A DNA stretch of 64,000 nt from Siphonodentalium dalli (Eukaryota; Mollusca; Scaphopoda; Gadilida; Siphonodentaliidae). The DNA is taken from positions 128,571,123 to 128,635,122 of the forward strand of contig CP136069.1 of the NCBI GenBank assembly GCA_032622095.1. Direction: 5' to 3'. The notes below the pieces were generated by a model. It saw nothing but the letters and a program-made list of their open reading frames with translations, was not told the DNA's origin and ran no database searches. A program made the position numbers and the translations under genes. Position 1 is the first letter of the stretch; the number at the start of each line of letters is the position of its first letter. Shown one piece after another: positions 1 to 13,787 of this stretch.

Positions 1-314
1 CAGATAAGGCTACTGGGTGCCGGAAAAGTTTAATTGGGTCAAATGACACATTTTCCCAATGGGGGGGGGGGCTAACACTCCTCAAAATTGTGGGGAGGGG
101 GGCTTTAGACCCCCTGACCCCCTAATGGTACCTGACATCCATGGAAAATTACCAGATTTATCACTTTCTTTACTATCTACAGGCGAATCCATGTGCGTTT
201 CTTCTTTAAATCTGTCCAAAATGTGGTCATTTTCATTTGAAAATAAGAAAATATGGAAATAACAACTTATCATGGTGAGACGTGAAATTTCGTAAAATTC
301 AAATTTTTCTTATA

Positions 315-772
315 GAAATCACGGAACTAAATGGTTTCCCATAGGCGACAGTGTTAACGTTTCGGCCAAATTCGCTGAATTGAAGCTTGCAGGCCATACC
401 AGTGATGTTTACCCAGCTAGATTGACACCAGTTGATCACGAAAATGCAAGAAAAATCATAGGTCATGTGTTTACTTTTTAAAATAAATCCCCAAGTGTAC
501 GACAGGGCTATCTCACAGCCAAATTTGATCTGGAAAAACCCAGATCTACAACAGCTAGTTAAATACATTTCCCGCTCACAAAAATCCGTTCCCCCATTCA
601 TTCACCAGTTTAAATTATTTAGATATTATGTACGAATCAAATAAACGCGATGTCATCCTTTAATAACGTGTCGCATGTATCAGGTGAAGGTCATTCTTCA
701 GTTACCTTCACCTTTAGGGTTCCACGATGTACTCGCTCCCCGACTCTAGAACACATTTAGCTCCCTGATTCC
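315..772. mobile_element. 458-bp MITE-like element carried in long monomers (first of 23 copies)
   Basis: Each long monomer contains this segment, absent from short monomers. Its ends form imperfect terminal inverted repeats of about 19 bp: the left begins GGAATCACGGAACTAAATG and the reverse complement of the right begins GGAATCAGGGAGCTAAATG. TATA stands on both sides, and the short monomers have one TATA fewer, consistent with a 4-bp TATA target duplication. This first copy has a mutated second base (GAAATCA). Other copies start at 2557, 3905, 6148, 7495, 9733, 11078, 12430, 13788 (split by the Polinton), 32260, 33607, 35845, 37197, 38543, 39891, 41238, 42590, 43940, 45292, 46637, 47988, 49346 and 50693. 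No transposase is encoded. A 54-codon open stretch on the plus strand (about 317-481) and a 100-codon frame on the minus strand lie within it; neither is recognised. The superfamily is not assigned. Confidence 0.8.
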
Positions 773-1348
773 TATATATATGTATATGTGTGAATAACAG
801 CGTTTCTTATAGTATTTTATCAAAATATAGACCTTACTGAAATCAAAAATGGATTATATCGAGCAGTAGTGGTTTATTTTTCCAATATGAGGCATCCTGA
901 AAATTAGTGTCAATCCTCAAAATAAAGCAAAAAAAATTTGCTTTTTTTTAAATTTTACTAGCTAATGCATCTTGTATAACTGAAGTATGTCCTTATATAC
1001 CATAATATTACTAAATTGAAGAGGAAATGTTAATATACATTTTGAGAGGGATATATTGTCCAATTTTAAACCCTTTTCATGCAGAATTTGGCAATTTATA
1101 ATAAATATTTACCAAAATTAACAGAAAATAAAAAAAAATATATTTTAATAGCAATGTAAAGCAACCATAAGTCAATTTAAATATCGAAACATTATGATAC
1201 AACATCAGACACAGCCTCAGGCATGAAATTTACCAGATGGCAGGGCATACTGTCTGTTTAACAAAGCTGCCATGACAGTTTTGCACGACAGTAACTCTAG
1301 TGGTGATGCCATCACCCCCCCCCCCGACTTGGGGTGGGGCTACGGTCC

Positions 1349-2243
1349 CAGATAAGGCTACTGGGTGCCGGAAAAGTTTAATTGGGTCAAATGACACATT
1401 TTCCCAATGGGGGGGGGGGGGCTAACACTCCTCAAAATTGTGGGGAGGGGGGCTTTAGACCCCCTGACCCCCTAATGGTACCTGACATCCATGGAAAATT
1501 ACCAGATTTATCACTTTCTTTACTATCTACAGGCGAATCCATGTGCGTTTCTTCTTTAAATCTGTCCAAAATGTGGTCATTTTCATTTGAAAATAAGAAA
1601 ATATGGAAATAACAACTTATCATGGTGAGACGTGAAATTTCGTAAAATTCAAATTTTTCTTATATATATGTATATGTGTGAATAACAGCGTTTCTTATAG
1701 TATTTTATCAAAATATAGACCTTACTGAAATCAAAAATGGATTATATCGAGCAGTAGTGGTTTATTTTTCCAATATGAGGCATCCTGAAAATTAGTGTCA
1801 ATCCTCAAAATAAAGCAAATTTTTTTTGCTTTTTTTTAAATTTTACTAGCTAATGCATCTTGTATAACTGAAGTATGTCCTTATATACCATAATATTACT
1901 AAATTGAAGAGGAAATGTTAATATACATTTTGAGAGGGATATATTGTCCAATTTTAAACCCTTTTCATGCAGAATTTGGCAATTTATAATAAATATTTAC
2001 CAAAATTAACAGAAAATAAAAAAAAAAATATTTTAATAGCAATGTAAAGCAACCATAAGTCAATTTAAATATCGAAACATTATGATACAACATCAGACAC
2101 AGCCTCAGGCATGAAATTTACCAGATGGCAGGGCATACTGTCTGTTTAACAAAGCTGCCATGACAGTTTTGCACGACAGTAACTCTAGTGGTGATGCCAT
2201 CACCCCCCCCCCCCCCCCCCGACTTGGGGTGGGGCTACGGTCC
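1349..2243. repeat. Short satellite monomer S1 (MITE-empty site)
   Basis: This 895-bp monomer matches its neighbours except that the 458-bp segment between TTCTTATA and CCTATATATATG is absent. Its junction at about 1660-1672 reads straight from TTCT into TATATATATG. That is the arrangement expected of a site that never received the MITE-like insertion. Confidence 0.9.
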
Positions 2244-4941
2244 CAGATAAGGCTACTGGGTGCCGGAAAAGTTTAATTGGGTCAAATGACACATTTTCCC
2301 AATGGGGGGGGGGCTAACACTCCTCAAAATTGTGGGGAGGGGGGCTTTAAACCCCCTGACCCCCTAATGGTACCTGACATCCATGGAAAATTACCAGATT
2401 TATCACTTTCTTTACTATCTACAGGCGAATCCATGTGCGTTTCTTCTTTAAATCTGTCCAAAATGTGGTCATTTTCATTTGAAAATAAGAAAATATGGAA
2501 ATAACAACTTATCATGGTGAGACGTGAAATTTCGTAAAATTCAAATTTTTCTTATAGGAATCACGGAACTAAATGGTTTCCCATAGGCGACAGTGTTAAC
2601 GTTTCGGCCAAATTCGCTGAATTGAAGCTTGCAGGCCATACCAGTGATGTTTACCCAGCTAGATTGACACCAGTTGATCACGAAAATGCAAGAAAAATCA
2701 TAGGTCATGTGTTTACTTTTTAAAATAAATCCCCAAGTGTACGACAGGGCTATCTCACAGCCAAATTTGATCTGGAAAAACCCAGATCTACAACAGCTAG
2801 TTAAATACATTTCCCGCTCACAAAAATCCGTTCCCCCATTCATTCACCAGTTTAAATTATTTAGATATTATGTACAAATCAAATAAACGCGATGTCATCC
2901 TTTAATAACGTGTCGCATGTATCAGGTGAAGGTCATTCTTCAGTTACCTTCACCTTTAGGGTTCCACGATGTACTCGCTCCCCGACTCTAGAACACATTT
3001 AGCTCCCTGATTCCTATATATATGTATATGTGTGAATAACAGCGTTTCTTATAGTATTTTATCAAAATATAGACCTTACTGAAATCAAAAATGGATTATA
3101 TCGAGCAGTAGTGGTTTATTTTTCCAATATGAGGCATCCTGAAAATTAGTGTCAATCCTCAAAATAAAGCAAAAAATTTTTGCTTTTTTTTAAATTTTAC
3201 TAGCTAATGCATCTTGTATAACTGAAGTATGTCCTTATATACCATAATATTACTAAATTGAAGAGGAAATGTTAATATACATTTTGAGAGGGATATATTG
3301 TCCAATTTTAAACCCTTTTCATGCAGAATTTGGCAATTTATAATAAATATTTACCAAAATTAACAGAAAATAAAAAAATATATATTTTAATAGCAATGTA
3401 AAGCAACCATAAGTCAATTTAAATATCGAAACATTATGATACAACATCAGACACAGCCTCAGGCATGAAATTTACCAGATGGCAGGGCATACTGTCTGTT
3501 TAACAAAGCTGCCATGACAGTTTTGCACGACAGTAACTCTAGTGGTGATGCCATCACCCCCCCCCCCCGACTTGGGGTGGGGCTACGGTCCCAGATAAGG
3601 CTACTGGGTGCCGGAAAAGTTTAATTGGGTCAAATGACACATTTTCCCAATGGGGGGGGGGCTAACACTCCTCAAAATTGTGGGGAGGGGGGCTTTAGAC
3701 CCCCTGACCCCCTAATGGTACCTGACATCCATGGAAAATTACCAGATTTATCACTTTCTTTACTATCTACAGGCGAATCCATGTGCGTTTCTTCTTTAAA
3801 TCTGTCCAAAATGTGGTCATTTTCATTTGAAAATAAGAAAATATGGAAATAACAACTTATCATGGTGAGACGTGAAATTTCGTAAAATTCAAATTTTTCT
3901 TATAGGAATCACGGAACTAAATGGTTTCCCATAGGCGACAGTGTTAACGTTTCGGCCAAATTCGCTGAATTGAAGCTTGCAGGCCATACCAGTGATGTTT
4001 ACCCAGCTAGATTGACACCAGTTGATCACGAAAATGCAAGAAAAATCATAGGTCATGTGTTTACTTTTTAAAATAAATCCCCAAGTGTACGACAGGGCTA
4101 TCTCACAGCCAAATTTGATCTGGAAAAACCCAGATCTACAACAGCTAGTTAAATACATTTCCCGCTCACAAAAATCCGTTCCCCCATTCATTCACCAGTT
4201 TAAATTATTTAGATATTATGTACGAATCAAATAAACGCGATGTCATCCTTTAATAACGTGTCGCATGTATCAGGTGAAGGTCATTCTTCAGTTACCTTCA
4301 CCTTTAGGGTTCCACGATGTACTCGCTCCCCGACTCTAGAACACATTTAGCTCCCTGATTCCTATATATATGTATATGTGTGAATAACAGCGTTTCTTAT
4401 AGTATTTTATCAAAATATAGACCTTACTGAAATCAAAAATGGATTATATCGAGCAGTAGTGGTTTATTTTTCCAATATGAGGCATCCTGAAAATTAGTGT
4501 CAATCCTCAAAATAAAGCAAATTTTTTTTGCTTTTTTAAAAATTTTACTAGCTAATGCATCTTGTATAACTGAAGTATGTCCTTATATACCATAATATTA
4601 CTAAATTGAAGAGGAAATGTTAATATACATTTTGAGAGGGATATATTGTCCAATTTTAAACCCTTTTCATGCAGAATTTGGCAATTTATAATAAATATTT
4701 ACCAAAATTAACAGAAAATAAAAAAAAATATATTTTAATAGCAATGTAAAGCAACCATAAGTCAATTTAAATATCGAAACATTATGATACAACATCAGAC
4801 ACAGCCTCAGGCATGAAATTTACCAGATGGCAGGGCATACTGTCTGTTTAACAAAGCTGCCATGACAGTTTTGCACGACAGTAACTCTAGTGGTGATGCC
4901 ATCACCCCCCCTCCCCCCGACTTGGGGTGGGGCTACGGTCC

Positions 4942-5833
4942 CAGATAAGGCTACTGGGTGCCGGAAAAGTTTAATTGGGTCAAATGACACATTTTCCCAA
5001 TGGGGGGGGGGCTAACACTCCTCAAAATTGTGGGGAGGGGGGCTTTTTTTTAGACCCCCTGACCCCCTAATGGTACCTGACATCCATGGAAAATTACCAG
5101 ATTTATCACTTTCTTTACTATCTACAGGCGAATCCATGTGCGTTTCTTCTTTAAATCTGTCCAAAATGTGGTCATTTTTATTTGAAAATAAGAAAATATG
5201 GAAATAACAACTTATCATGGTGAGACGTGAAATTTCGTAAAATTCAAATTTTTCTTATATATATGTATATGTGTGAATAACAGCGTTTCTTATAGTATTT
5301 TATCAAAATATAGACCTTACTGAAATCAAAAATGGATTATATCGAGCAGTAGTGGTTTATTTTTCCAATATGAGGCATCCTGAAAATTAGTGTCAATCCT
5401 CAAAATAAAGCAAATTTTTTTTGCTTTTTTTTAAATTTTACTAGCTAATGCATCTTGTATAACTGAAGTATGTCCTTATATACCATAATATTACTAAATT
5501 GAAGAGGAAATGTTAATATACATTTTGAGAGGGATATATTGTCCAATTTTAAACCCTTTTCATGCAGAATTTGGCAATTTATAATAAATATTTACCAAAA
5601 TTAACAGAAAATAAAAAAAAAAATATTTTAATAGCAATGTAAAGCAACCATAAGTCAATTTAAATATCGAAACATTATGATACAACATCAGACACAGCCT
5701 CAGGCATGAAATTTACCAGATGGCAGGGCATACTGTCTGTTTAACAAAGCTGCCATGACAGTTTTGCACGACAGTAACTCTAGTGGTGATGCCATCACCC
5801 CCCCCCCCCCGACTTGGGGTGGGGCTACGGTCC
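4942..5833. repeat. Short satellite monomer S2 (MITE-empty site)
   Basis: This 892-bp monomer lacks the same 458-bp segment with an identical junction near 5260. It shares a C-to-T change (near 5177) with S3 at 8529, which suggests S2 and S3 are copies of one another made by higher-order amplification. It also has extra T residues near 5043-5052. Confidence 0.9.
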
Positions 5834-8528
5834 CAGATAAGGCTACTGGGTGCCGGAAAAGTTTAATTGGGTCAAATGACACATTTTCCCAATGGGGGGG
5901 GGGGCTAACACTCCTCAAAATTGTGGGGAGGGGGGCTTTAGACCCCCTGACCCCCTAATGGTACCTGACATCCATGGAAAATTACCAGATTTATCACTTT
6001 CTTTACTATCTACAGGCGAATCCATGTGCGTTTCTTCTTTAAATCTGTCCAAAATGTGGTCATTTTCATTTGAAAATAAGAAAATATGGAAATAACAACT
6101 TATCATGGTGAGACGTGAAATTTCGTAAAATTCAAATTTTTCTTATAGGAATCACGGAACTAAATGGTTTCCCATAGGCGACAGTGTTAACGTTTCGGCC
6201 AAATTCGCTGAATTGAAGCTTGCAGGCCATACCAGTGATGTTTACCCAGCTAGATTGACACCAGTTGATCACGAAAATGCAAGAAAAATCATAGGTCATG
6301 TGTTTACTTTTTAAAATAAATCCCCAAGTGTACGACAGGGCTATCTCACAGCCAAATTTGATCTGGAAAAACCCAGATCTACAACAGCTAGTTAAATACA
6401 TTTCCCGCTCACAAAAATCCGTTCCCCCATTCATTCACCAGTTTAAATTATTTAGATATTATGTACAAATCAAATAAACGCGATGTCATCCTTTAATAAC
6501 GTGTCGCATGTATCAGGTGAAGGTCATTCTTCAGTTACCTTCACCTTTAGGGTTCCACGATGTACTCGCTCCCCGACTCTAGAACACATTTAGCTCCCTG
6601 ATTCCTATATATATGTATATGTGTGAATAACAGCGTTTCTTATAGTATTTTATCAAAATATAGACCTTACTGAAATCAAAAATGGATTATATCGAGCAGT
6701 AGTGGTTTATTTTTCCAATATGAGGCATCCTGAAAATTAGTGTCAATCCTCAAAATAAAGCAAAAAAATTTTGCTTTTTTTTAAATTTTACTAGCTAATG
6801 CATCTTGTATAACTGAAGTATGTCCTTATATACCATAATATTACTAAATTGAAGAGGAAATGTTAATATACATTTTGAGAGGGATATATTGTCCAATTTT
6901 AAACCCTTTTCATGCAGAATTTGGCAATTTATAATAAATATTTACCAAAATTAACAGAAAATAAAAAAATATATATTTTAATAGCAATGTAAAGCAACCA
7001 TAAGTCAATTTAAATATCGAAACATTATGATACAACATCAGACACAGCCTCAGGCATGAAATTTACCAGATGGCAGGGCATACTGTCTGTTTAACAAAGC
7101 TGCCATGACAGTTTTGCACGACAGTAACTCTAGTGGTGATGCCATCACCCCCCCCCCCGACTTGGGGTGGGGCTACGGTCCCAGATAAGGCTACTGGGTG
7201 CCGGAAAAGTTTAATTGGGTCAAATGACACATTTTCCCAATGGGGGGGGGGCTAACACTCCTCAAAATTGTGGGGAGGGGGGCTTTAGACCCCCTGACCC
7301 CCTAATGGTACCTGACATCCATGGAAAATTACCAGATTTATCACTTTCTTTACTATCTACAGGCGAATCCATGTGCGTTTCTTCTTTAAATCTGTCCAAA
7401 ATGTGGTCATTTTCATTTGAAAATAAGAAAATATGGAAATAACAACTTATCATGGTGAGACGTGAAATTTCGTAAAATTCAAATTTTTCTTATAGGAATC
7501 ACGGAACTAAATGGTTTCCCATAGGCGACAGTGTTAACGTTTCGGCCAAATTCGCTGAATTGAAGCTTGCAGGCCATACCAGTGATGTTTACCCAGCTAG
7601 ATTGACACCAGTTGATCACGAAAATGCAAGAAAAATCATAGGTCATGTGTTTACTTTTTAAAATAAATCCCCATGTGTACGACAGGGCTATCTCACAGCC
7701 AAATTTGATCTGGAAAAACCCAGATCTACAACAGCTAGTTAAATACATTTCCCGCTCACAAAAATCCGTTCCCCCATTCATTCACCAGTTTAAATTATTT
7801 AGATATTATGTACGAATCAAATAAACGCGATGTCATCCTTTAATAACGTGTCGCATGTATCAGGTGAAGGTCATTCTTCAGTTACCTTCACCTTTAGGGT
7901 TCCACGATGTACTCGCTCCCCGACTCTAGAACACATTTAGCTCCCTGATTCCTATATATATGTATATGTGTGAATAACAGCGTTTCTTATAGTATTTTAT
8001 CAAAATATAGACCTTACTGAAATCAAAAATGGATTATATCGAGCAGTAGTGGTTTATTTTTCCAATATGAGGCATCCTGAAAATTAGTGTCAATCCTCAA
8101 AATAAAGCAAAAAAAATTTGCTTTTTTTTAAATTTTACTAGCTAATGCATCTTGTATAACTGAAGTATGTCCTTATATACCATAATATTACTAAATTGAA
8201 GAGGAAATGTTAATATACATTTTGAGAGGGATATATTGTCCAATTTTAAACCCTTTTCATGCAGAATTTGGCAATTTATAATAAATATTTACCAAAATTA
8301 ACAGAAAATAAAAAAAAATATATTTTAATAGCAATGTAAAGCAACCATAAGTCAATTTAAATATCGAAACATTATGATACAACATCAGACACAGCCTCAG
8401 GCATGAAATTTACCAGATGGCAGGGCATACTGTCTGTTTAACAAAGCTGCCATGACAGTTTTGCACGACAGTAACTCTAGTGGTGATGCCATCACCCCCC
8501 CCCCCGACTTGGGGTGGGGCTACGGTCC

Positions 8529-9417
8529 CAGATAAGGCTACTGGGTGCCGGAAAAGTTTAATTGGGTCAAATGACACATTTTCCCAATGGGGGGGGGGGC
8601 TAACACTCCTCAAAATTGTGGGGAGGGGGGCTTTAGACCCCCTGACCCCCTAATGGTACCTGACATCCATGGAAAATTACCAGATTTATCACTTTCTTTA
8701 CTATCTACAGGCGAATCCATGTGCGTTTCTTCTTTAAATCTGTCCAAAATGTGGTCATTTTTATTTGAAAATAAGAAAATATGGAAATAACAACTTATCA
8801 TGGTGAGACGTGAAATTTCGTAAAATTCAAATTTTTCTTATATATATGTATATGTGTGAATAACAGCGTTTCTTATAGTATTTTATCAAAATATAGACCT
8901 TACTGAAATCAAAAATGGATTATATCGAGCAGTAGTGGTTTATTTTTCCAATATGAGGCATCCTGAAAATTAGTGTCAATCCTCAAAATAAAGCAAATTT
9001 TTTTTGCTTTTTTTTAAATTTTACTAGCTAATGCATCTTGTATAACTGAAGTATGTCCTTATATACCATAATATTACTAAATTGAAGAGGAAATGTTAAT
9101 ATACATTTTGAGAGGGATATATTGTCCAATTTTAAACCCTTTTCATGCAGAATTTGGCAATTTATAATAAATATTTACCAAAATTAACAGAAAAAAAAAA
9201 AAATATATTTTAATAGCAATGTAAAGCAACCATAAGTCAATTTAAATATCGAAACATTATGATACAACATCAGACACAGCCTCAGGCATGAAATTTACCA
9301 GATGGCAGGGCATACTGTCTGTTTAACAAAGCTGCCATGACAGTTTTGCACGACAGTAACTCTAGTGGTGATGCCATCACCCCCCCCCCCCCCCGACTTG
9401 GGGTGGGGCTACGGTCC
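8529..9417. repeat. Short satellite monomer S3 (MITE-empty site)
   Basis: This 889-bp monomer has the same empty-site junction, near 8839, as S1, S2 and S4. It follows two long monomers, as S2 does, giving the S-L-L periodicity of this part of the array. Confidence 0.9.
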
Positions 9418-12400
9418 CAGATAAGGCTACTGGGTGCCGGAAAAGTTTAATTGGGTCAAATGACACATTTTCCCAATGGGGGGGGGGGGCTAACACTCCT
9501 CAAAATTGTGGGGAGGGGGGCTTTAGACCCCCTGACCCCCTAATGGTACCTGACCTCCATGGAAAATTACCAGATTTATCACTTTCTTTACTATCTACAG
9601 GCGAATCCATGTGCGTTTCTTCTTTAAATCTGTCCAAAATGTGGTCATTTTCATTTGAAAATAAGAAAATATGGAAATAACAACTTATCATGGTGAGACG
9701 TGAAATTTCGTAAAATTCAAATTTTTCTTATAGGAATCACGGAACTAAATGGTTTCCCATAGGCGACAGTGTTAACGTTTCGGCCAAATTCGCTGAATTG
9801 AAGCTTGCAGGCCATACCAGTGATGTTTACCCAGCTAGATTGACACCAGTTGATCACGAAAATGCAAGAAAAATCATAGGTCATGTGTTTACTTTTTAAA
9901 ATAAATCCCCAAGTGTACGACAGGGCTATCTCACAGCCAAATTTGATCTGGAAAAACCCAGATCTACAACAGCTAGTTAAATACATTTCCCGCTCACACA
10001 AATCCGTTCCCCCATTCATTCACCAGTTTAAATTATTTAGATATTATGTACAAATCAAATAAACGCGATGTCATCCTTTAATAACGTGTCGCATGTATCA
10101 GGTGAAGGTCATTCTTCAGTTACCTTCACCTTTAGGGTTCCACGATGTACTCGCTCCCCGACTCTAGAACACATTTAGCTCCCTGATTCCTATATATATG
10201 TATATGTGTGAATAACAGCGTTTCTTATAGTATTTTATCAAAATATAGACCTTACTGAAATCAAAAATGGATTATATCGAGCAGTAGTGGTTTATTTTTC
10301 CAATATGAGGCATCCTGAAAATTAGTGTCAATCCTCAAAATAAAGCAAATTTTTTTTGCTTTTTTTTTAATTTTACTAGCTAATGCATCTTGTATAACTG
10401 AAGTATGTCCTTATATACCATAATATTACTAAATTGAAGAGGAAATGTTAATATACATTTTGAGAGGGATATATTGTCCAATTTTAAACCCTTTTCATGC
10501 AGAATTTGGCAATTTATAATAAATATTTACCAAAATTAACAGAAAATAAAAAAAAAAATATTTTAATAGCAATGTAAAGCAACCATAAGTCAATTTAAAT
10601 ATCGAAACATTATGATACAACATCAGACACAGCCTCAGGCATGAAATTTACCAGATGGCAGGGCATACTGTCTGTTTAACAAAGCTGCCATGACAGTTTT
10701 GCACGACAGTAACTCTAGTGGTGATGCCATCACCCCCCCCCGACTTGGGGTGGGGCTACGGTCCCAGATAAGGCTACTGGGTGCCGGAAAAGTTTAATTG
10801 GGTCAAATGACACATTTTCCCAATGGGGGGGGGGCTAACACTCCTCAAAATTGTGGGGAGGGGGGCTTTAGACCCCCTGACCCCCTAATGGTACCTGACA
10901 TCCATGGAAAATTACCAGATTTATCACTTTCTTTACTATCTACAGGCGAATCCATGTGCGTTTCTTCTTTAAATCTGTCCAAAATGTGGTCATTTTCATT
11001 TGAAAATAAGAAAATATGGAAATAACAACTTATCATGGTGAGACGTGAAATTTCGTAAAATTCAAATTTTTCTTATAGGAATCACGGAACTAAATGGTTT
11101 CCCATAGGCGACAGTGTTAACGTTTCGGCCAAATTCGCTGAATTGAAGCTTGCAGGCCATACCAGTGATGTTTACCCAGCTAGATTGACACCAGTTGATC
11201 ACGAAAATGCAAGAAAAATCATAGGTCATGTGTTTACTTTTTAAAATAAATCCCCAAGTGTACGACAGGGCTATCTCACAGCCAAATTTGATCTGGAAAA
11301 ACCCAGATCTACAACAGCTAGTTAAATACATTTCCCGCTCACAAAAATCCGTTCCCCCATTCATTCACCAGTTTAAATTATTTAGATATTATGTACAAAT
11401 CAAATAAACGCGATGTCATCCTTTAATAACGTGTCGCATGTATCAGGTGAAGGTCATTCTTCAGTTACCTTCACCTTTAGGGTTCCACGATGTACTCGCT
11501 CCCCGACTCTAGAACACATTTAGCTCCCTGATTCCTATATATATGTATATGTGTGAATAACAGCGTTTCTTATAGTATTTTATCAAAATATAGACCTTAC
11601 TGAAATCAAAAATGGATTATATCGAGCAGTAGTGGTTTATTTTTCCAATATGAGGCATCCTGAAAATTAGTGTCAATCCTCAAAATAAAGCAAATTTTTT
11701 TTGTTTTTTTTTAAATTTTACTAGCTAATGCATCTTGTATAACTGAAGTATGTCCTTATATACCATAATATTACTAAATTGAAGAGGAAATGTTAATATA
11801 CATTTTGAGAGGGATATATTGTCCAATTTTAAACCCTTTTCATGCAGAATTTGGCAATTTATAATAAATATTTACCAAAATTAACAGAAAATAAAAAAAA
11901 AAATATTTTAATAGCAATGTAAAGCAACCATAAGTCAATTTAAATATCGAAACATTATGATACAACATCAGACACAGCCTCAGGCATGAAATTTACCAGA
12001 TGGCAGGGCATACTGTCTGTTTAACAAAGCTGCCATGACAGTTTTGCACGACAGTAACTCTAGTGGTGATGCCATCACCCCCCCCCCCCCCCGACTTGGG
12101 GTGGGGCTACGGTCCCAGATAAGGCTACTGGGTGCCGGAAAAGTTTAATTGGGTCAAATGACACATTTTCCCAATGGGGGGGGGGCTAACACTCCTCAAA
12201 ATTGTGGGGAGGGGGGGCTTTAGACCCCCTGACCCCCTAATGGTACCTGACATCCATGGAAAATTACCAGATTTATCACTTTCTTTACTATCTACAGGCG
12301 AATCCATGTGCGTTTCTTCTTTAAATCTGTCCAAAATGTGGTCATTTTCATTTGAAAATAAGAAAATATGGAAATAACAACTTATCATGGTGAGACGTGA

Positions 12401-13787
12401 AATTTCGTAAAATTCAAATTTTTCTTATAGGAATCACGGAACTAAATGGTTTCCCATAGGCGACAGTGTTAACGTTTCGGCCAAATTCGCTGAATTGAAG
12501 CTTGCAGGCCATACCAGTGATGTTTACCCAGCTAGATTGACACCAGTTGATCACGAAAATGCAAGAAAAATCATAGGTCATGTGTTTACTTTTTAAAATA
12601 AATCCCCAAGTGTACGACAGGGCTATCTCACAGCCAAATTTGATCTGGAAAAACCCAGATCTACAACAGCTAGTTAAATACATTTCCCGCTCACACAAAT
12701 CCGTTCCCCCATTCATTCACCAGTTTAAATTATTTAGATATTATGTACAAATCAAATAAACGCGATGTCATCCTTTAATAACGTGTCGCATGTATCAGGT
12801 GAAGGTCATTCTTCAGTTACCTTCACCTTTAGGGTTCCACGATGTACTCGCTCCCCGACTCTAGAACACATTTAGCTCCCTGATTCCTATATATATGTAT
12901 ATGTGTGAATAACAGCGTTTCTTATAGTATTTTATCAAAATATAGACCTTACTGAAATCAAAAATGGATTATATCGAGCAGTAGTGGTTTATTTTTCCAA
13001 TATGAGGCATCCTGAAAATTAGTGTCAATCCTCAAAATAAAGCAAATTTTTTTTGCTTTTTTTTAAATTTTACTAGCTAATGCATCTTGTATAACTGAAG
13101 TATGTCCTTATATACCATAATATTACTAAATTGAAGAGGAAATGTTAATATACATTTTGAGAGGGATATATTGTCCAATTTTAAACCCTTTTCATGCAGA
13201 ATTTGGCAATTTATAATAAATATTTACCAAAATTAACAGAAAATAAAAAAAAAAATATTTTAATAGCAATGTAAAGCAACCATAAGTCAATTTAAATATC
13301 GAAACATTATGATACAACATCAGACACAGCCTCAGGCATGAAATTTACCAGATGGCAGGGCATACTGTCTGTTTAACAAAGCTGCCATGACAGTTTTGCA
13401 CGACAGTAACTCTAGTGGTGATGCCATCACCCCCCCCCCCCCCCCCCCGACTTGTGGTGGGGCTACGGTCCCAGATAAGGCTACTGGGTGCCGGAAAAGT
13501 TTAATTGGGTCAAATGACACATTTTCCCAATGGGGGGGGGGGGGCTAACACTCCTCAAAATTGTGGGGAGGGGGGATTTAGACCCCCTGACCCCCTAATG
13601 GTACCTGACATCCATGGAAAATTACCAGATTTATCACTTTCTTTACTATCTACAGGCGAATCCATGTGCGTTTCTTCTTTAAATCTGTCCAAAATGTGGT
13701 CATTTTCATTTGAAAATAAGAAAATATGGAAATAACAACTTATCATGGTGAGACGTGAAATTTCGTAAAATTCAAATTTTTCTTATA

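Noticed and set aside
82-273. 63-codon minus-strand frame repeated in every monomer (and the 67-76-codon plus-strand frame over it)
   Set aside because: It is carried in all satellite copies with the repeat, overlaps a second frame on the other strand, varies with homopolymer length and has no domain; repetition alone explains it.
299-601. 100-codon minus-strand frame in each long monomer
   Set aside because: It spans the MITE-like insertion, starts and ends near its TIR, and shows no recognisable domain. Near-identity between copies reflects array homogenisation, not protein selection.
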